Source: Actinomycetota bacterium (GTDB lineage Bacteria > Actinomycetota > Actinomycetes > Actinomycetales > Microbacteriaceae). Taken from it: a DNA stretch of 62,978 nt. A program made the translations under genes and the position numbers. The notes beneath the pieces were generated by a model. It was not told where the DNA came from, searched no databases, and worked only from the letters and a program-made list of their open reading frames with translations. Where the stretch lies: the NCBI GenBank assembly GCA_020161315.1, contig JAIUOH010000016.1:1-62978 (forward strand), read 5' to 3'. Of this stretch, positions 33,456 through 41,859 are shown one piece after another. The first letter of the stretch is position 1. Each line of letters starts with the position of its first letter.

Positions 33456-34174
33456 CACTCACCACCCGAGAGCGAAGAACCTGCCACGGGCACGGCTTCG
33501 ACTTCGCGGGCCGCAACCCTCACCCGACGCCACCACAGGAAGCCCCCAGCCCCCATCGCAGCCACCGCAGCCAGCATGAGCCCCCAGAACCAGGGCTGGC
33601 CGGTCAGCGCGAGCGAATCAACGCGCTTCACACACGCCGCGAGCTGCGCAGCATCAGACACCCCGTCACCGTCATAATCTTCGGCACCAGTCGCACAGGT
33701 GCGGTCACCGCAGATCACGAACTCTACCCAGTCACCGATGCCATCGCCGTCAGCGTCTTCGGTGCTGTTCGAACACGTGTCGCTGCCGCACACGAGGCGC
33801 TCGGCAAAGTCTGGAATCCCGTCGCCGTCACGATCCTTCGTCGGGCTTGCACAAGTGCGGTCGCCGCACGAGAGCACCTCGGTCCAGTCTGGAATCCCGT
33901 CGCCGTCACGATCTTCAAGACCCGTCGCGCACGTCTTCGTACCGCACACCGCAATCTCAACGTCGTCTCCGATGCGATCACCGTCAGCATCGACCAGATC
34001 ACCAGCCGCGGTAACCAGCACACGCGAAAAAGCGACAGAGCCACCCACACCTGTATCAGCCGACGCAGCCGGCGACACCGTCAATGCGAGAAACGAACAC
34101 AGCGCCAAGACAACGCAAGCAACCAAGAAACGGGTGCGCAAAAGCACGCCCGAAGGGCGAATCGACAACGGCAA
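33455..34174 (-). CDS. Surface protein with Ca2+-type repeats and LALTG sorting motif
   Basis: A 239-residue exported protein. The signal peptide is FLVACVVLALCSFLALTVSPAAS. Four to five 26-residue repeats of type DxDGDGIxDWxE...CGxxTCA follow (about 60-180), resembling thrombospondin type-3/EF-hand calcium loops, each with a Cys pair that may form disulfides. Then LALTG (188-192), a hydrophobic segment FWGLMLAAVAAMGAGGFLWW and a basic RRVR tail. LAXTG is the motif of actinobacterial class E sortases. It starts at TTG 34174 (uncertain) and is coupled to the RHS gene (TGATG). Perhaps an anchor or display partner for the RHS protein. Confidence 0.75.
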   Translation of the reverse strand: MPLSIRPSGVLLRTRFLVACVVLALCSFLALTVSPAASADTGVGGSVAFSRVLVTAAGDLVDADGDRIGDDVEIAVCGTKTCATGLEDRDGDGIPDWTEVLSCGDRTCASPTKDRDGDGIPDFAERLVCGSDTCSNSTEDADGDGIGDWVEFVICGDRTCATGAEDYDGDGVSDAAQLAACVKRVDSLALTGQPWFWGLMLAAVAAMGAGGFLWWRRVRVAAREVEAVPVAGSSLSGGE

Positions 34175-34475
34175 AGCCTCTCAACGGTGAAACAAGGAAG
34201 GTTTGACAACTCCCCCGACAAGTTAGCCACCGCACGCGATCAATCCCCATTGATCTACGAGCTTGAAAGACGTCATCGTCATTGCCGCTCACCACATTAC
34301 GCACACAACCGACCAAAACCAAAGTCGGTCAGCACGGAGTTACACAACCGTTACCGAACACCAAAATGCATCTGCATCCTTCGACAGTCTCCGGGGAAGG
34401 TCAGCTCCCCTATCGCGCCACCATCTGAGCCGACCAGCGCCCCCTGAGTCTGTCGAAGGGGGCAACACCTAGCGC
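34175..34475. other. Intergenic region, upstream of the RHS operon
   Basis: About 300 bases between the divergently placed start of the RHS operon and the end of ung. It is A+T-richer than the genes and probably contains the RHS operon promoter. One dispersed palindrome lies at 34441-34462. No gene or tRNA seen. Confidence 0.5.
34441..34462. repeat. Dispersed extragenic palindrome, copy 3
   Basis: CCCCTGAGTCTGTCGAAGGG plus GG, just after the ung stop. One base different from copies at 2541 and 12013. Confidence 0.7.
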
Positions 34476-35165
34476 TTAGCGCAACGCCCAATCGACGGGC
34501 TCGGCACCCTGCGTTTCAAGCGCCGCATTGGCCCGGCTAAACGGGCGCGAACCAAAGAAACCGCGTGAGGCTGAAAGCGGTGAAGGGTGCACGCTCTCGA
34601 TGCGCGGCACGTCGCCAAGCATTGCGGCAAGCTGACGCGCATCGTTGCCCCAAAGAATCGCTACGAGCGGGCCGCCACGGGCGACCAGCGCGCGAATCGC
34701 GCACTCAGTGATTGCCTCCCAGCCTTTGCCGCGGTGCGAGGCGGGGGCACCCGCCCGCACCGTAAGCACCCTGTTGAGCAACATCACACCGTGGTCTGCC
34801 CACGCCGAAAGATCCCCGTGAGGCGCAGGCTCGATACCTAGGTCGTCGTTCAGCTCGCGATACATGTTCTGCAGGCTGCGCGGAATAGGTCGAACATCTG
34901 GCGCCGTCGCAAACGACAGACCGATGGGATGCCCCGGAGTCGGGTACGGGTCTTGCCCGACGATCAGCACGCGCACGTCTGCGAGCGGGCGCTGAAACGC
35001 GGCAAGAATACGGCTGCCCGCGGGCAGCACCTGCTGGCCCCTTGCGCGCTCCTCGTTCAGAAATCTGCCGAGCTCAGCAAGCTGCCCCTCGACAGGCGCG
35101 AGGGCATCGGCCCAGTCAGGCGCGATGTGACCCGCCCCGGCGAGCTGCTGCAGATTCATTGCCAC
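34476..35165 (-). CDS. ung: Uracil-DNA glycosylase, family 1
   Basis: A 229-residue base-excision repair enzyme removing uracil from DNA. It shows the water-activating motif [17 protein letters not shown] (Asp72), [11 protein letters not shown] for uracil binding, LWGNDARQL, and [21 protein letters not shown] (His193) for DNA minor-groove insertion. All catalytic residues are present. It lies two bases downstream of an SDR gene on the same strand. Confidence 0.96.
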   Translation of the reverse strand: MAMNLQQLAGAGHIAPDWADALAPVEGQLAELGRFLNEERARGQQVLPAGSRILAAFQRPLADVRVLIVGQDPYPTPGHPIGLSFATAPDVRPIPRSLQNMYRELNDDLGIEPAPHGDLSAWADHGVMLLNRVLTVRAGAPASHRGKGWEAITECAIRALVARGGPLVAILWGNDARQLAAMLGDVPRIESVHPSPLSASRGFFGSRPFSRANAALETQGAEPVDWALR

Positions 35166-35167
35166 GG

Positions 35168-35947
35168 CTATGCCCGAGGTTCGAGCGGCCCGCGGTGCGT
35201 GTGAAACACGCTCGACTGCGCAACCGGGCGCAGCACGATCAGGTCTTGGTTGACGTGAGGCGGCTGTTCGAAAGCACCCACCAGCACTCGCGCAACATCT
35301 TCGGCGGTGAGCGGCGTCACATTCTCGTAAGGCTTCTGTGCACCGGCCGCGTCGCCACGCAATCGGTTGAGTGTGAACTCTTCGGTATGCACGAGGCCTG
35401 GCGCAAGCTCCATCACTCGAATGGGTTCGCCCGCGAGCTCAAGACGGAGCACATTCGTCACGGCGTGCGCCGCGAACTTCGCCGCGTTGTAACCGCCGCC
35501 ACCGGCATAGGCGTCGTGCCCAGCGGTCGAGGTGAGGTTCAGAATCGATGTGGTCTCGCCGGGCGCAAGGTGCCTCGCAGCATCGCGCAGCACCGGCAGC
35601 ATCGCCGCAGTCACATTGCGCAGGCCAATCACGTTGACCTCAAACATCTGGCGCCAGTCATCGTTCGAAGATGCCTCGACGCTTTCAATGCCGAGGGCTC
35701 CCCCGGCGTTGTTTACGAGCCCGGTAGCGCCACCTGTCTCGGCGACCTCACGAGCCAACGCAGCAACCTGGGTCTCGTCAGTCACGTCGCACACAATCGT
35801 GTGCGCCCCGGTTTCTGCCGCCAACGCTTTGAGCCGATCCTCGCGCCTAGCAACCGCGACCGTCTGCCAGCCGAGCCCGGCAAAGTGGCGAACGGTCGCC
35901 GCACCGATGCCAGAGCTGGCACCGGTGACGACAACACGTTTGAGCAC
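35168..35947 (-). CDS. Short-chain dehydrogenase (YdfG-like)
   Basis: A 259-residue classical [18 protein letters not shown] binds [13 protein letters not shown] and NNAGGALG follow, and the catalytic pair is in [11 protein letters not shown] after LNLTSTAG. YdfG homologues act on serine/3-hydroxy acids and similar substrates. The start is GTG at 35947, two bases after the stop of the upstream gene. Confidence 0.88.
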   Translation of the reverse strand: MLKRVVVTGASSGIGAATVRHFAGLGWQTVAVARREDRLKALAAETGAHTIVCDVTDETQVAALAREVAETGGATGLVNNAGGALGIESVEASSNDDWRQMFEVNVIGLRNVTAAMLPVLRDAARHLAPGETTSILNLTSTAGHDAYAGGGGYNAAKFAAHAVTNVLRLELAGEPIRVMELAPGLVHTEEFTLNRLRGDAAGAQKPYENVTPLTAEDVARVLVGAFEQPPHVNQDLIVLRPVAQSSVFHTHRGPLEPRA

Positions 35948-35949
35948 TG

Positions 35950-36333
35950 TTATGCCAGCGCCTTCGCCTTGAGGGCTTCGAACTCGGCCTGGGTGACAGC
36001 ACCCGAATCGAGCAACTTCTTAGCCTCAGCGATCTCAGCTGCGGGGCCGCCAGCAACCTGACGAATGTAATCGTCCTGTGCCTGCTTCACCTCGCGAATC
36101 TGGGCCTCCTGACGCTCACCCATGCCGCGGCCACGCGCGATCAGGTAAACAAGCGCAGTGACGAACGGCAGGAAGATCAGGAAGATAAACCAAACCGCCT
36201 TCGCCCAGCCGTTCAGCTTGCGGTCACGGAAGAGGTCACTGATGATCGAGAACAGCGCCATCAAGTAAGCGATGAATACGAAGACGGTGATAAACCACCA
36301 GATTGCGTCCCAGATGGTTGTCCAGAATGACAT
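35950..36333 (-). CDS. PLDc_N / SHOCT domain membrane protein
   Basis: A 127-residue protein. N-terminal TM pair (WWFITVFVFIAYLMALFSII and AVWFIFLIFLPFVTALVYLIARG) has the phospholipase D-nuclease N-terminal pattern. A linker and a C-terminal SHOCT motif (EIAEAKKLLDSGAVTQAEFEALKAKAL, split around LLDSGAVTQAEFE) follow. Common in actinobacteria; function unknown. Confidence 0.85.
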   Translation of the reverse strand: MSFWTTIWDAIWWFITVFVFIAYLMALFSIISDLFRDRKLNGWAKAVWFIFLIFLPFVTALVYLIARGRGMGERQEAQIREVKQAQDDYIRQVAGGPAAEIAEAKKLLDSGAVTQAEFEALKAKALA

Positions 36334-36569
36334 GTGTATTTCTCCTGCACATTGTGGCCACCATGGTCACCCCTGTGCTCCTTGATTCTATTGAACTTTG
36401 TGCTCATTCGAGCGCGTCACTCAGCACTCGCGTCACAAACGTATCCGTATTGTGACGCCCCATGTCGAGCATGGTTGCCTGACCGTGGGCGCCTACGTAC
36501 GCTTCATATCACGCACTCTTTGCGACCCTCGTCACCATCAGACACCGACCATCTCACCAGGAGCACCTC

Positions 36570-37898
36570 ATGAGCGACCAGACCACTTGGAACTTCGAGA
36601 CCAAACAGATTCACGCCGGCCAGCAGCCCGACCCCGTCACCGGTTCGCGCGCGCTGCCGATTCACCAGACGACGGCGTTCGTCTTTGACAGCACCGACCA
36701 GGCAGCAAACCGCTTTGCTCTTGCTGAGCTCGGCCCGATCTACACCCGCATCAACAACCCAACGCAAGACGTCGCAGAGCAGCGCATCGCAGCGCTCGAG
36801 GGTGGCACCGCAGCCCTGCTGCTGTCGAGCGGCCAGGCCGCCTCAACCTTCGCTGTGCTGAACATCGCACAGGCGGGCGACCACATCGTGTCGTCGTCGT
36901 CAATCTACGGCGGCACCTACAACCTCTTCAAGTTCACGCTCGCGAAGCTCGGCATCGAGGTCACCTTTGTCGAGGATCAGGACGACCCCGCAGCTTGGCA
37001 GCGCGCCGTTCGCCCAAACACGAAGCTGTTCTTCGCCGAGTCGATCGCGAACCCGCGTTCGAACGTGCTCGACATTCAGGCCGTTGCTGATGTGGCTCAC
37101 GAGAACGGCCTGCCGCTCATCATCGACAACACGGTCGCAAGCCCCTATCTCGTGCGCCCGCTCGAGCACGGCGCCGACATCGTGCTGCACTCGGCGACCA
37201 AGTTCTTGGGCGGCCACGGCACCACGCTTGGTGGCGTGATCGTCGACGGTGGCAAGTTCGCCTGGTCGCAGCACGCCGACCGCTTCCCTGGCCTCAACAC
37301 CCCCGACGCCTCGTACAACGGAGTCGTTTACACCGCCGCTGTCGGCGACGCGATCGCCTACATCATCAAGGCCCGCGTGCAGCTGCTGCGTGACCTCGGC
37401 TCGTCGATTGCACCGCAGAGCGCCTGGCAGCTGCTGCAGGGTATCGAGACCCTGTCGCTGCGCATCGAGCGCCACGTGCAAAACGCCCAGGAAGTCTCAG
37501 AGTGGCTCGACGCGCACACCGACGTTGCGAACGTCTGGTACTCGGGTCTGCCCACCTCGCCCTGGTACGCAAACGCGAACAAGTACGCCCCCAAGGGTGT
37601 TGGCGCGGTGCTTTCGTTCGAACTCAAGGGCGGCGTTGATGCGGGCAAAGCGTTCGTGAACAGTCTTGAGCTCTTCAGCCACGTCGCAAACATCGGCGAT
37701 GTGCGCTCGCTCGTGATTCACCCCGCGTCGACCACGCACTCGCAGCTCACCCCAGAGCAGCAGCTCACCGCTGGCGTCACCCCGGGCCTCATTCGCCTCT
37801 CGATCGGCCTCGAGCACATCGACGACATCAAGACAGACCTCGAGGCTGGCTTCGCGGCAGCCCGCGCGGTTGTTGAGGCAGCTCGGGCTCAGGTGTAA
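36570..37898 (+). CDS. metY: O-acetylhomoserine aminocarboxypropyltransferase (MetY)
   Basis: PLP-dependent direct sulfhydrylation of O-acetylhomoserine to homocysteine, 442 residues. Features are [45 protein letters not shown] and the PLP lysine Lys211 in [11 protein letters not shown]. The length and the C-terminal [10 protein letters not shown] and [11 protein letters not shown] fit MetY rather than cystathionine gamma-synthase. AGGAG lies six bases before ATG. metX follows at 38120, but a strong terminator lies between them. Confidence 0.95.
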   Translation: MSDQTTWNFETKQIHAGQQPDPVTGSRALPIHQTTAFVFDSTDQAANRFALAELGPIYTRINNPTQDVAEQRIAALEGGTAALLLSSGQAASTFAVLNIAQAGDHIVSSSSIYGGTYNLFKFTLAKLGIEVTFVEDQDDPAAWQRAVRPNTKLFFAESIANPRSNVLDIQAVADVAHENGLPLIIDNTVASPYLVRPLEHGADIVLHSATKFLGGHGTTLGGVIVDGGKFAWSQHADRFPGLNTPDASYNGVVYTAAVGDAIAYIIKARVQLLRDLGSSIAPQSAWQLLQGIETLSLRIERHVQNAQEVSEWLDAHTDVANVWYSGLPTSPWYANANKYAPKGVGAVLSFELKGGVDAGKAFVNSLELFSHVANIGDVRSLVIHPASTTHSQLTPEQQLTAGVTPGLIRLSIGLEHIDDIKTDLEAGFAAARAVVEAARAQV

Positions 37899-38006
37899 AC
37901 GCATCGCGTTTGCACGCCCGAGCTGGTGGCGCCACCGCGCCAGGGGCTAACGCTTAGTCACCCGCAGATCGAGCCCGTCGAGATCAAGGGTTCACATCGC
38001 CAAAGT

Positions 38007-38046
38007 ACAGGGGCGAGGATCAGTAAACGCTGATCCTCGCCCCTGT
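38007..38046 (+). terminator. Rho-independent terminator after metY
   Basis: A perfect 17-bp stem (38007-38023 with 38030-38046), loop TAAACG, followed by TTTTT (38046-38050). The stem contains an inverted pair of the octamer CGAGGATC that is over-represented across the window. Confidence 0.9.
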
Positions 38047-38119
38047 TTTTGCACAAAACCAGCCCCGGGGCCACGTAACAATTGCCCGCGGGCCGAAAAC
38101 CTCGGCCAAGATTGAGGGT

Positions 38120-39325
38120 ATGGACTGGCAGACACCCGAAGACTCGTTTCCGACGGACTTCATCACTGACGCCCAGCTGCGCGCGATCATCGGCCGCCCG
38201 CCGATCAGCGGCGCGTGGCGCGACGGTGACCCTGTCGGCGATCGAAAGTTTGTGCAGATCGGCGAGGTGACCACTGAGGCCGGTGAGGTGATCCCCCACG
38301 CCCGCATCTCGTACGAGAGCTTCGGCGAACTGAACGCAGCGCGCGACAACGCAATCTTGGTGTTTCACGCGCTCACGGGTGACAGCCATCTCATCGGTAG
38401 CGCGACACCCGGACACCCCACCGACGGCTGGTGGGCCGAAATCGTCGGCCCCGGCAAGGCGCTCGACACCGACCGCTACTTCATCGTTGCACCCAACGTG
38501 CTGGGCGGCTGCCAGGGCTCGACCGGGCCCGCGAGCCTCGACCCCGAAGGCCGCGAATGGGGCTCGCGGTTTCCGTACCTCACCATTCGCGATCAAGTGA
38601 CGGCGACCGCGCTGTTTGCCGACACGCTCGGTGTCTCTCGCTTCACCGCGGTGATCGGTGGCTCCATGGGCGGCATGCACGCACTCGAATGGGAGCTCAT
38701 GTACCCCGGCCGCACCGAGCGACTCGCGGTGATCGCGGCTCCCCCGGTGACCACCGCCGATCAGATCGGCTTGAATCTGGTGCAGCTCGAGGCGATTCGC
38801 TCAGACCCGGCCTGGCGCGGCGGCAACTACTACGACGCGCCCGACGGCATCGGCCCGCACCACGGGCTCGCCACCGCCCGCCGCCTGGCGCTGCTCAACT
38901 ACCGCAGCAATACAGAACTCGACGAGCGTTTCGGCCGCGCATGGCAGTCTGCGGTGAGCCCGCTCGGTGGCGGCGGTCGTTTCGCCGTCGAGAGCTACCT
39001 TGATTTTCACGGCAACAAGTTCACGCGGCGCTTCGATGCGAACAGCTACCTCACGCTCGTGCAGGCGATGAACTCGCACGATGTGGGGCGCGGGCGCGGT
39101 GGGGTCGAGGCGGCCCTCGCGCAGATCACGCTGCCGACGCTGGTGCTCGGCATCCCGAGCGATCGCCTCTTCACGATCGAGGGGCAAGACGAGATTGCAG
39201 CGCACACGCCGGGCAGCCTCGACGGCGCGCGTGCGACCCGGCTCGACAGCCCCTTCGGGCACGACGCATTCTTGATCGAGTTCGAACGCGTCGGCGAAGA
39301 GCTGACGCGGCTGCTCGCGATCTAG
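38120..39325 (+). CDS. metX: Homoserine O-acetyltransferase (MetX)
   Basis: A 401-residue alpha/beta hydrolase fold enzyme making O-acetylhomoserine for MetY. Substrate loop FHALTGDSHL, GGCQGSTGPAS, nucleophile Ser182 in GGSMGGMHALEW and catalytic His381 in FGHDAFLIE are visible. MetX and MetY together give the direct sulfhydrylation route to methionine. Confidence 0.95.
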   Translation: MDWQTPEDSFPTDFITDAQLRAIIGRPPISGAWRDGDPVGDRKFVQIGEVTTEAGEVIPHARISYESFGELNAARDNAILVFHALTGDSHLIGSATPGHPTDGWWAEIVGPGKALDTDRYFIVAPNVLGGCQGSTGPASLDPEGREWGSRFPYLTIRDQVTATALFADTLGVSRFTAVIGGSMGGMHALEWELMYPGRTERLAVIAAPPVTTADQIGLNLVQLEAIRSDPAWRGGNYYDAPDGIGPHHGLATARRLALLNYRSNTELDERFGRAWQSAVSPLGGGGRFAVESYLDFHGNKFTRRFDANSYLTLVQAMNSHDVGRGRGGVEAALAQITLPTLVLGIPSDRLFTIEGQDEIAAHTPGSLDGARATRLDSPFGHDAFLIEFERVGEELTRLLAI

Positions 39326-39422
39326 CCTCGGCAGCGCCCCGTGCGGCCCGTGCGCCCCGACCAGCGCCCGTGCGGCTCGCCGCTCAGCCGCACAGCCCGC
39401 CCCGCAGGGCTCCGTCCCCATC

Positions 39423-39500
39423 AAACTCGGTGCAGTTTGTTGAGCTCGGCCCCATTCCGGAAATAAACGGGCCGAGTTCAGCAAACTAGGCCGAGTTCGG
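39423..39500. repeat. Imperfect inverted repeat, left flank of the AbiEi-like gene
   Basis: Left arm begins AACTCGGTGCAGTTTGTTGA, right arm has the form GCCGAGTTCAGCAAACT..CCGAGTT, about 30 bases each with a few mismatches. Related to the longer perfect repeat at 40681-40754 on the other side of the gene. Confidence 0.65.
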
Positions 39501-39511
39501 CAAGGATCCGC

Positions 39512-40510
39512 TCACTGCATTGCCGGTACTTGCAACCCAAAGGCCAGCATTCGACGCCCCAACCGCTCAGCCGTACCGATCGCATCTGGCATCCATCGCA
39601 CGATTCGATCACCTGTAACTCCTCGAACGTCATCTTCTCTACGTTTCTCTGAAATCACACGTTGCGCGGGAGTCTGCCCACCTAGAAGCTCCTTATCGGC
39701 ATATTTCATCTGCCCGTCGACCTCGCCGAATACGCCCTGCCCAACGAATTTGAAATCCAACCAATATTGGTCCCCTCCGGCGCCCCTCACCGGCACTTGG
39801 ATCTCAACCTCCATCTGTAGTCGAGCAAACTGCAACCTGCTCACACTTTCCGCAACCGAGTCCGACCTCGGATCAGCAAACTCCAATACCTTCGTTGCAG
39901 ACCGCACACCTCGCCCGCCCCGCAAGTTTGCCAGCAACTCAAGCTGCGATCCTCGCCATTCTTCAACACGAGGATCAACCGACCCACGGCCCCGCTGAAA
40001 CATTGCGCGAACCCCAGCATCAGCCACGCCGACAGCCAGCTCTGGCTTTGCCACCCTCGCAATATCGACAACGGTGTTGGACAGATTCGTCACCACGAGG
40101 CCGGCCACCACCTCAGTATCGGATTCTTGCCATGCATGATGGTGCCTATATACCCAGTGTGAGGCGTTGCTCGGCGAGTCACGTGGCGTGAGTAGGTGCA
40201 CAGTCTCGCCTTGGTGGCCCCAAAGCGGGAGCCCCCAGATCACCGCCGCGGAGTAATGAGAAAACACAACGCCTGCCCCTCGATGCAATCTTCCAACCGC
40301 GACAGTGCGAGCGAGCAATTTTTCTTCAGGAAAGAGGCGGCCCCAGCTGTATGAACGCATGTAGGCACCAGGGACGACTCGGATGAGTTTGTTCGATGCA
40401 ATGAGCTGCTGAATTGTTTGGTCGCTCACGCCCTCTTCAATCAAGCGGTGTCGATAGCTGAGCAAACCACCGATCCTGGAAATTCGTTGTGCTGGGGTCT
40501 CGTTCGGCAT
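39512..40510 (-). CDS. AbiEi-like protein: winged helix plus restriction-endonuclease-like domain
   Basis: A 332-residue protein. The N-terminal winged-helix (SDQTIQQLIASNKLIRVVPGAYM) has the pattern of AbiEi-type antitoxin/regulators. A middle region (FSHYSAAVIWGLPLW and TNLSNTVVDIAR) is typical of this group. The C-terminal part has YWLDFKFVGQGVFGEVDGQMKY, a PD-(D/E)xK-like or DUF559-like fold with D, E and K in place. No partner toxin gene is adjacent. ATG 40510 has GGAG four bases upstream; the reading from 40615 adds unconserved residues. It is flanked on both sides by related inverted repeats. Confidence 0.65.
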   Translation of the reverse strand: MPNETPAQRISRIGGLLSYRHRLIEEGVSDQTIQQLIASNKLIRVVPGAYMRSYSWGRLFPEEKLLARTVAVGRLHRGAGVVFSHYSAAVIWGLPLWGHQGETVHLLTPRDSPSNASHWVYRHHHAWQESDTEVVAGLVVTNLSNTVVDIARVAKPELAVGVADAGVRAMFQRGRGSVDPRVEEWRGSQLELLANLRGGRGVRSATKVLEFADPRSDSVAESVSRLQFARLQMEVEIQVPVRGAGGDQYWLDFKFVGQGVFGEVDGQMKYADKELLGGQTPAQRVISEKRREDDVRGVTGDRIVRWMPDAIGTAERLGRRMLAFGLQVPAMQ

Positions 40511-40812
40511 ACACTCCAGGATCGCCGAGCCGCAAGTCTCAGAGACACCAAAATCGAAAATCTGTGGATAACCGCTTCCTGGCGTGGCTGTGGAAAACAA
40601 GTCGCTTGGACTCATATGTTTTAAGCTTCACACGACCGAACGGGTCCTGCTGCCACTCCCCACGCCCCCTCTCTCCACCGAACTCGGTGCCGTTTACCGA
40701 ACTCGGTGCCTTTTCGAACGGAAAGAGGCAGAGTTCGGTAAACGGCACCGAGTTTGGCGAGGGGGCACGCGGGCAAGGGCGCGAGGGCACTCCGAGAGTG
40801 AGGCGCAGCCCG
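40511..40812. other. Intergenic region holding the large inverted repeat
   Basis: About 300 bases between the convergent-ended HlyC gene and the start of the AbiEi-like gene. Apart from the inverted repeat at 40681-40754 no gene is supported. Confidence 0.5.
40681..40754. repeat. Perfect 24-bp inverted repeat, right flank of the AbiEi-like gene
   Basis: Arms 40681-40704 and 40731-40754 (left arm starts AACTCGGTGCCGTTTACCGA) are perfectly complementary with a 26-base loop. CCGAACTCGGTGCC also occurs twice directly (40677 and 40697). Shares the CCGAGTT core with 39423-39500. Confidence 0.85.
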
Positions 40813-41859
40813 TTACTCGTAGCGGCGACGCTTGGTAGCGTCGTGCACCTCGCCGACGAGCTCCTCGATGACGTCCTCAAGGAAGAGCACGCCGAGTTCA
40901 AGGCCCGTCGAGTCGACTGCGCGTGCCAGGTGCACGCCGCGCCCCTGCATACGAGCCAGCACATCTTCAAGGTCGGTGTCGTCGCGCAGCGTCAGCATTT
41001 CGCGAATGCGCTTTGCGGGGATCGGCTGTGTGATGCGGTCTTCGCCAAGGCGCAGCAGATCCTTAATGTGCACGTAGCCGACCAGCTCACCACTCTCGCC
41101 GCGCATCGGGTAGCGCGAGAAGCCGTGCTTCGCGACAGCAGCCTCGACGTCGCCGGGCGTTGCCCCAAACGGCATCGCGATGAGCGACTCCGCGGGCACA
41201 AGAATGTCTAGGGCGCGTTTCTCGGTGAACTCAAACGCCGCACTCAGTGTGCCGCTGTGATCTTCGAGCAGGCCTTCGCGCGTCGAGTGGCTCACGATGC
41301 CCGCTACCTCTTCGAGCGTGTAGGTGCTGTTGGCCTCATTCTTCGGTTCGACGCCGAAGAGCCGAAGAATGCCGTTCGCGATCGCGTTCAGGCCCGCGAT
41401 GATGTGTCTGAGCACACGCGACACCCACACGAGCGGCGGAGCAAGCAGCAACACTGCCTGGTCGGGCATAGAGAATGCCGCGTTCTTTGGCACCATCTCG
41501 CCAAACACCACGTGCAGGTACGACACCAAGAGAAGCGTGATGACGAACGCGGCAACCGACACGACCTCGGCAGACAGCCCGGTCCACGCGAGCGGGCCCT
41601 CAAGCAGGTGGTGAATCGCGGGCTCGGACACGTTCAGAATGAGCAGCGAGCACACCGTGATGCCGAGCTGGCTCGTCGCGAGCATGAGCGTCGCGTGCTC
41701 CATCGCCCACAGCGCGGTCTTCGCGCGCTTCGAGCCCGCCTCGGCGAGCGGCTCAATTTGTGAACGGCGCGCAGAAATGACCGCGAACTCGGCACCAACG
41801 AAGAAGCCATTCGCGAGCAGCAGCACGACCAGCCAGACAATTCCCATCCAGTCGCTCAC
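40813..41859 (-). CDS. HlyC/CorC-type CNNM-CBS membrane protein
   Basis: A 348-residue protein with an N-terminal CNNM domain of about four hydrophobic segments (WLVVLLLANGFFVGAEFAVISARRS, GITVCSLLILNV, VFGEMVPKNAA). Two CBS domains follow (LVPAESLIAMP..FSRYPM and LEDVLARMQGRGVHLA..LFLEDVIEELVGE). Members are linked to Mg2+/cation transport. The start is GTG 41859, overlapping the TGA of the upstream paralogue (GTGA). Confidence 0.92.
   Translation of the reverse strand: MSDWMGIVWLVVLLLANGFFVGAEFAVISARRSQIEPLAEAGSKRAKTALWAMEHATLMLATSQLGITVCSLLILNVSEPAIHHLLEGPLAWTGLSAEVVSVAAFVITLLLVSYLHVVFGEMVPKNAAFSMPDQAVLLLAPPLVWVSRVLRHIIAGLNAIANGILRLFGVEPKNEANSTYTLEEVAGIVSHSTREGLLEDHSGTLSAAFEFTEKRALDILVPAESLIAMPFGATPGDVEAAVAKHGFSRYPMRGESGELVGYVHIKDLLRLGEDRITQPIPAKRIREMLTLRDDTDLEDVLARMQGRGVHLARAVDSTGLELGVLFLEDVIEELVGEVHDATKRRRYE

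Noticed and set aside
36334-36569. Possible SAM riboswitch before metY
   Set aside because: I looked for the conserved SAM-I/SAM-IV core and found no convincing match; only small hairpins such as CCATG/CATGG are seen.
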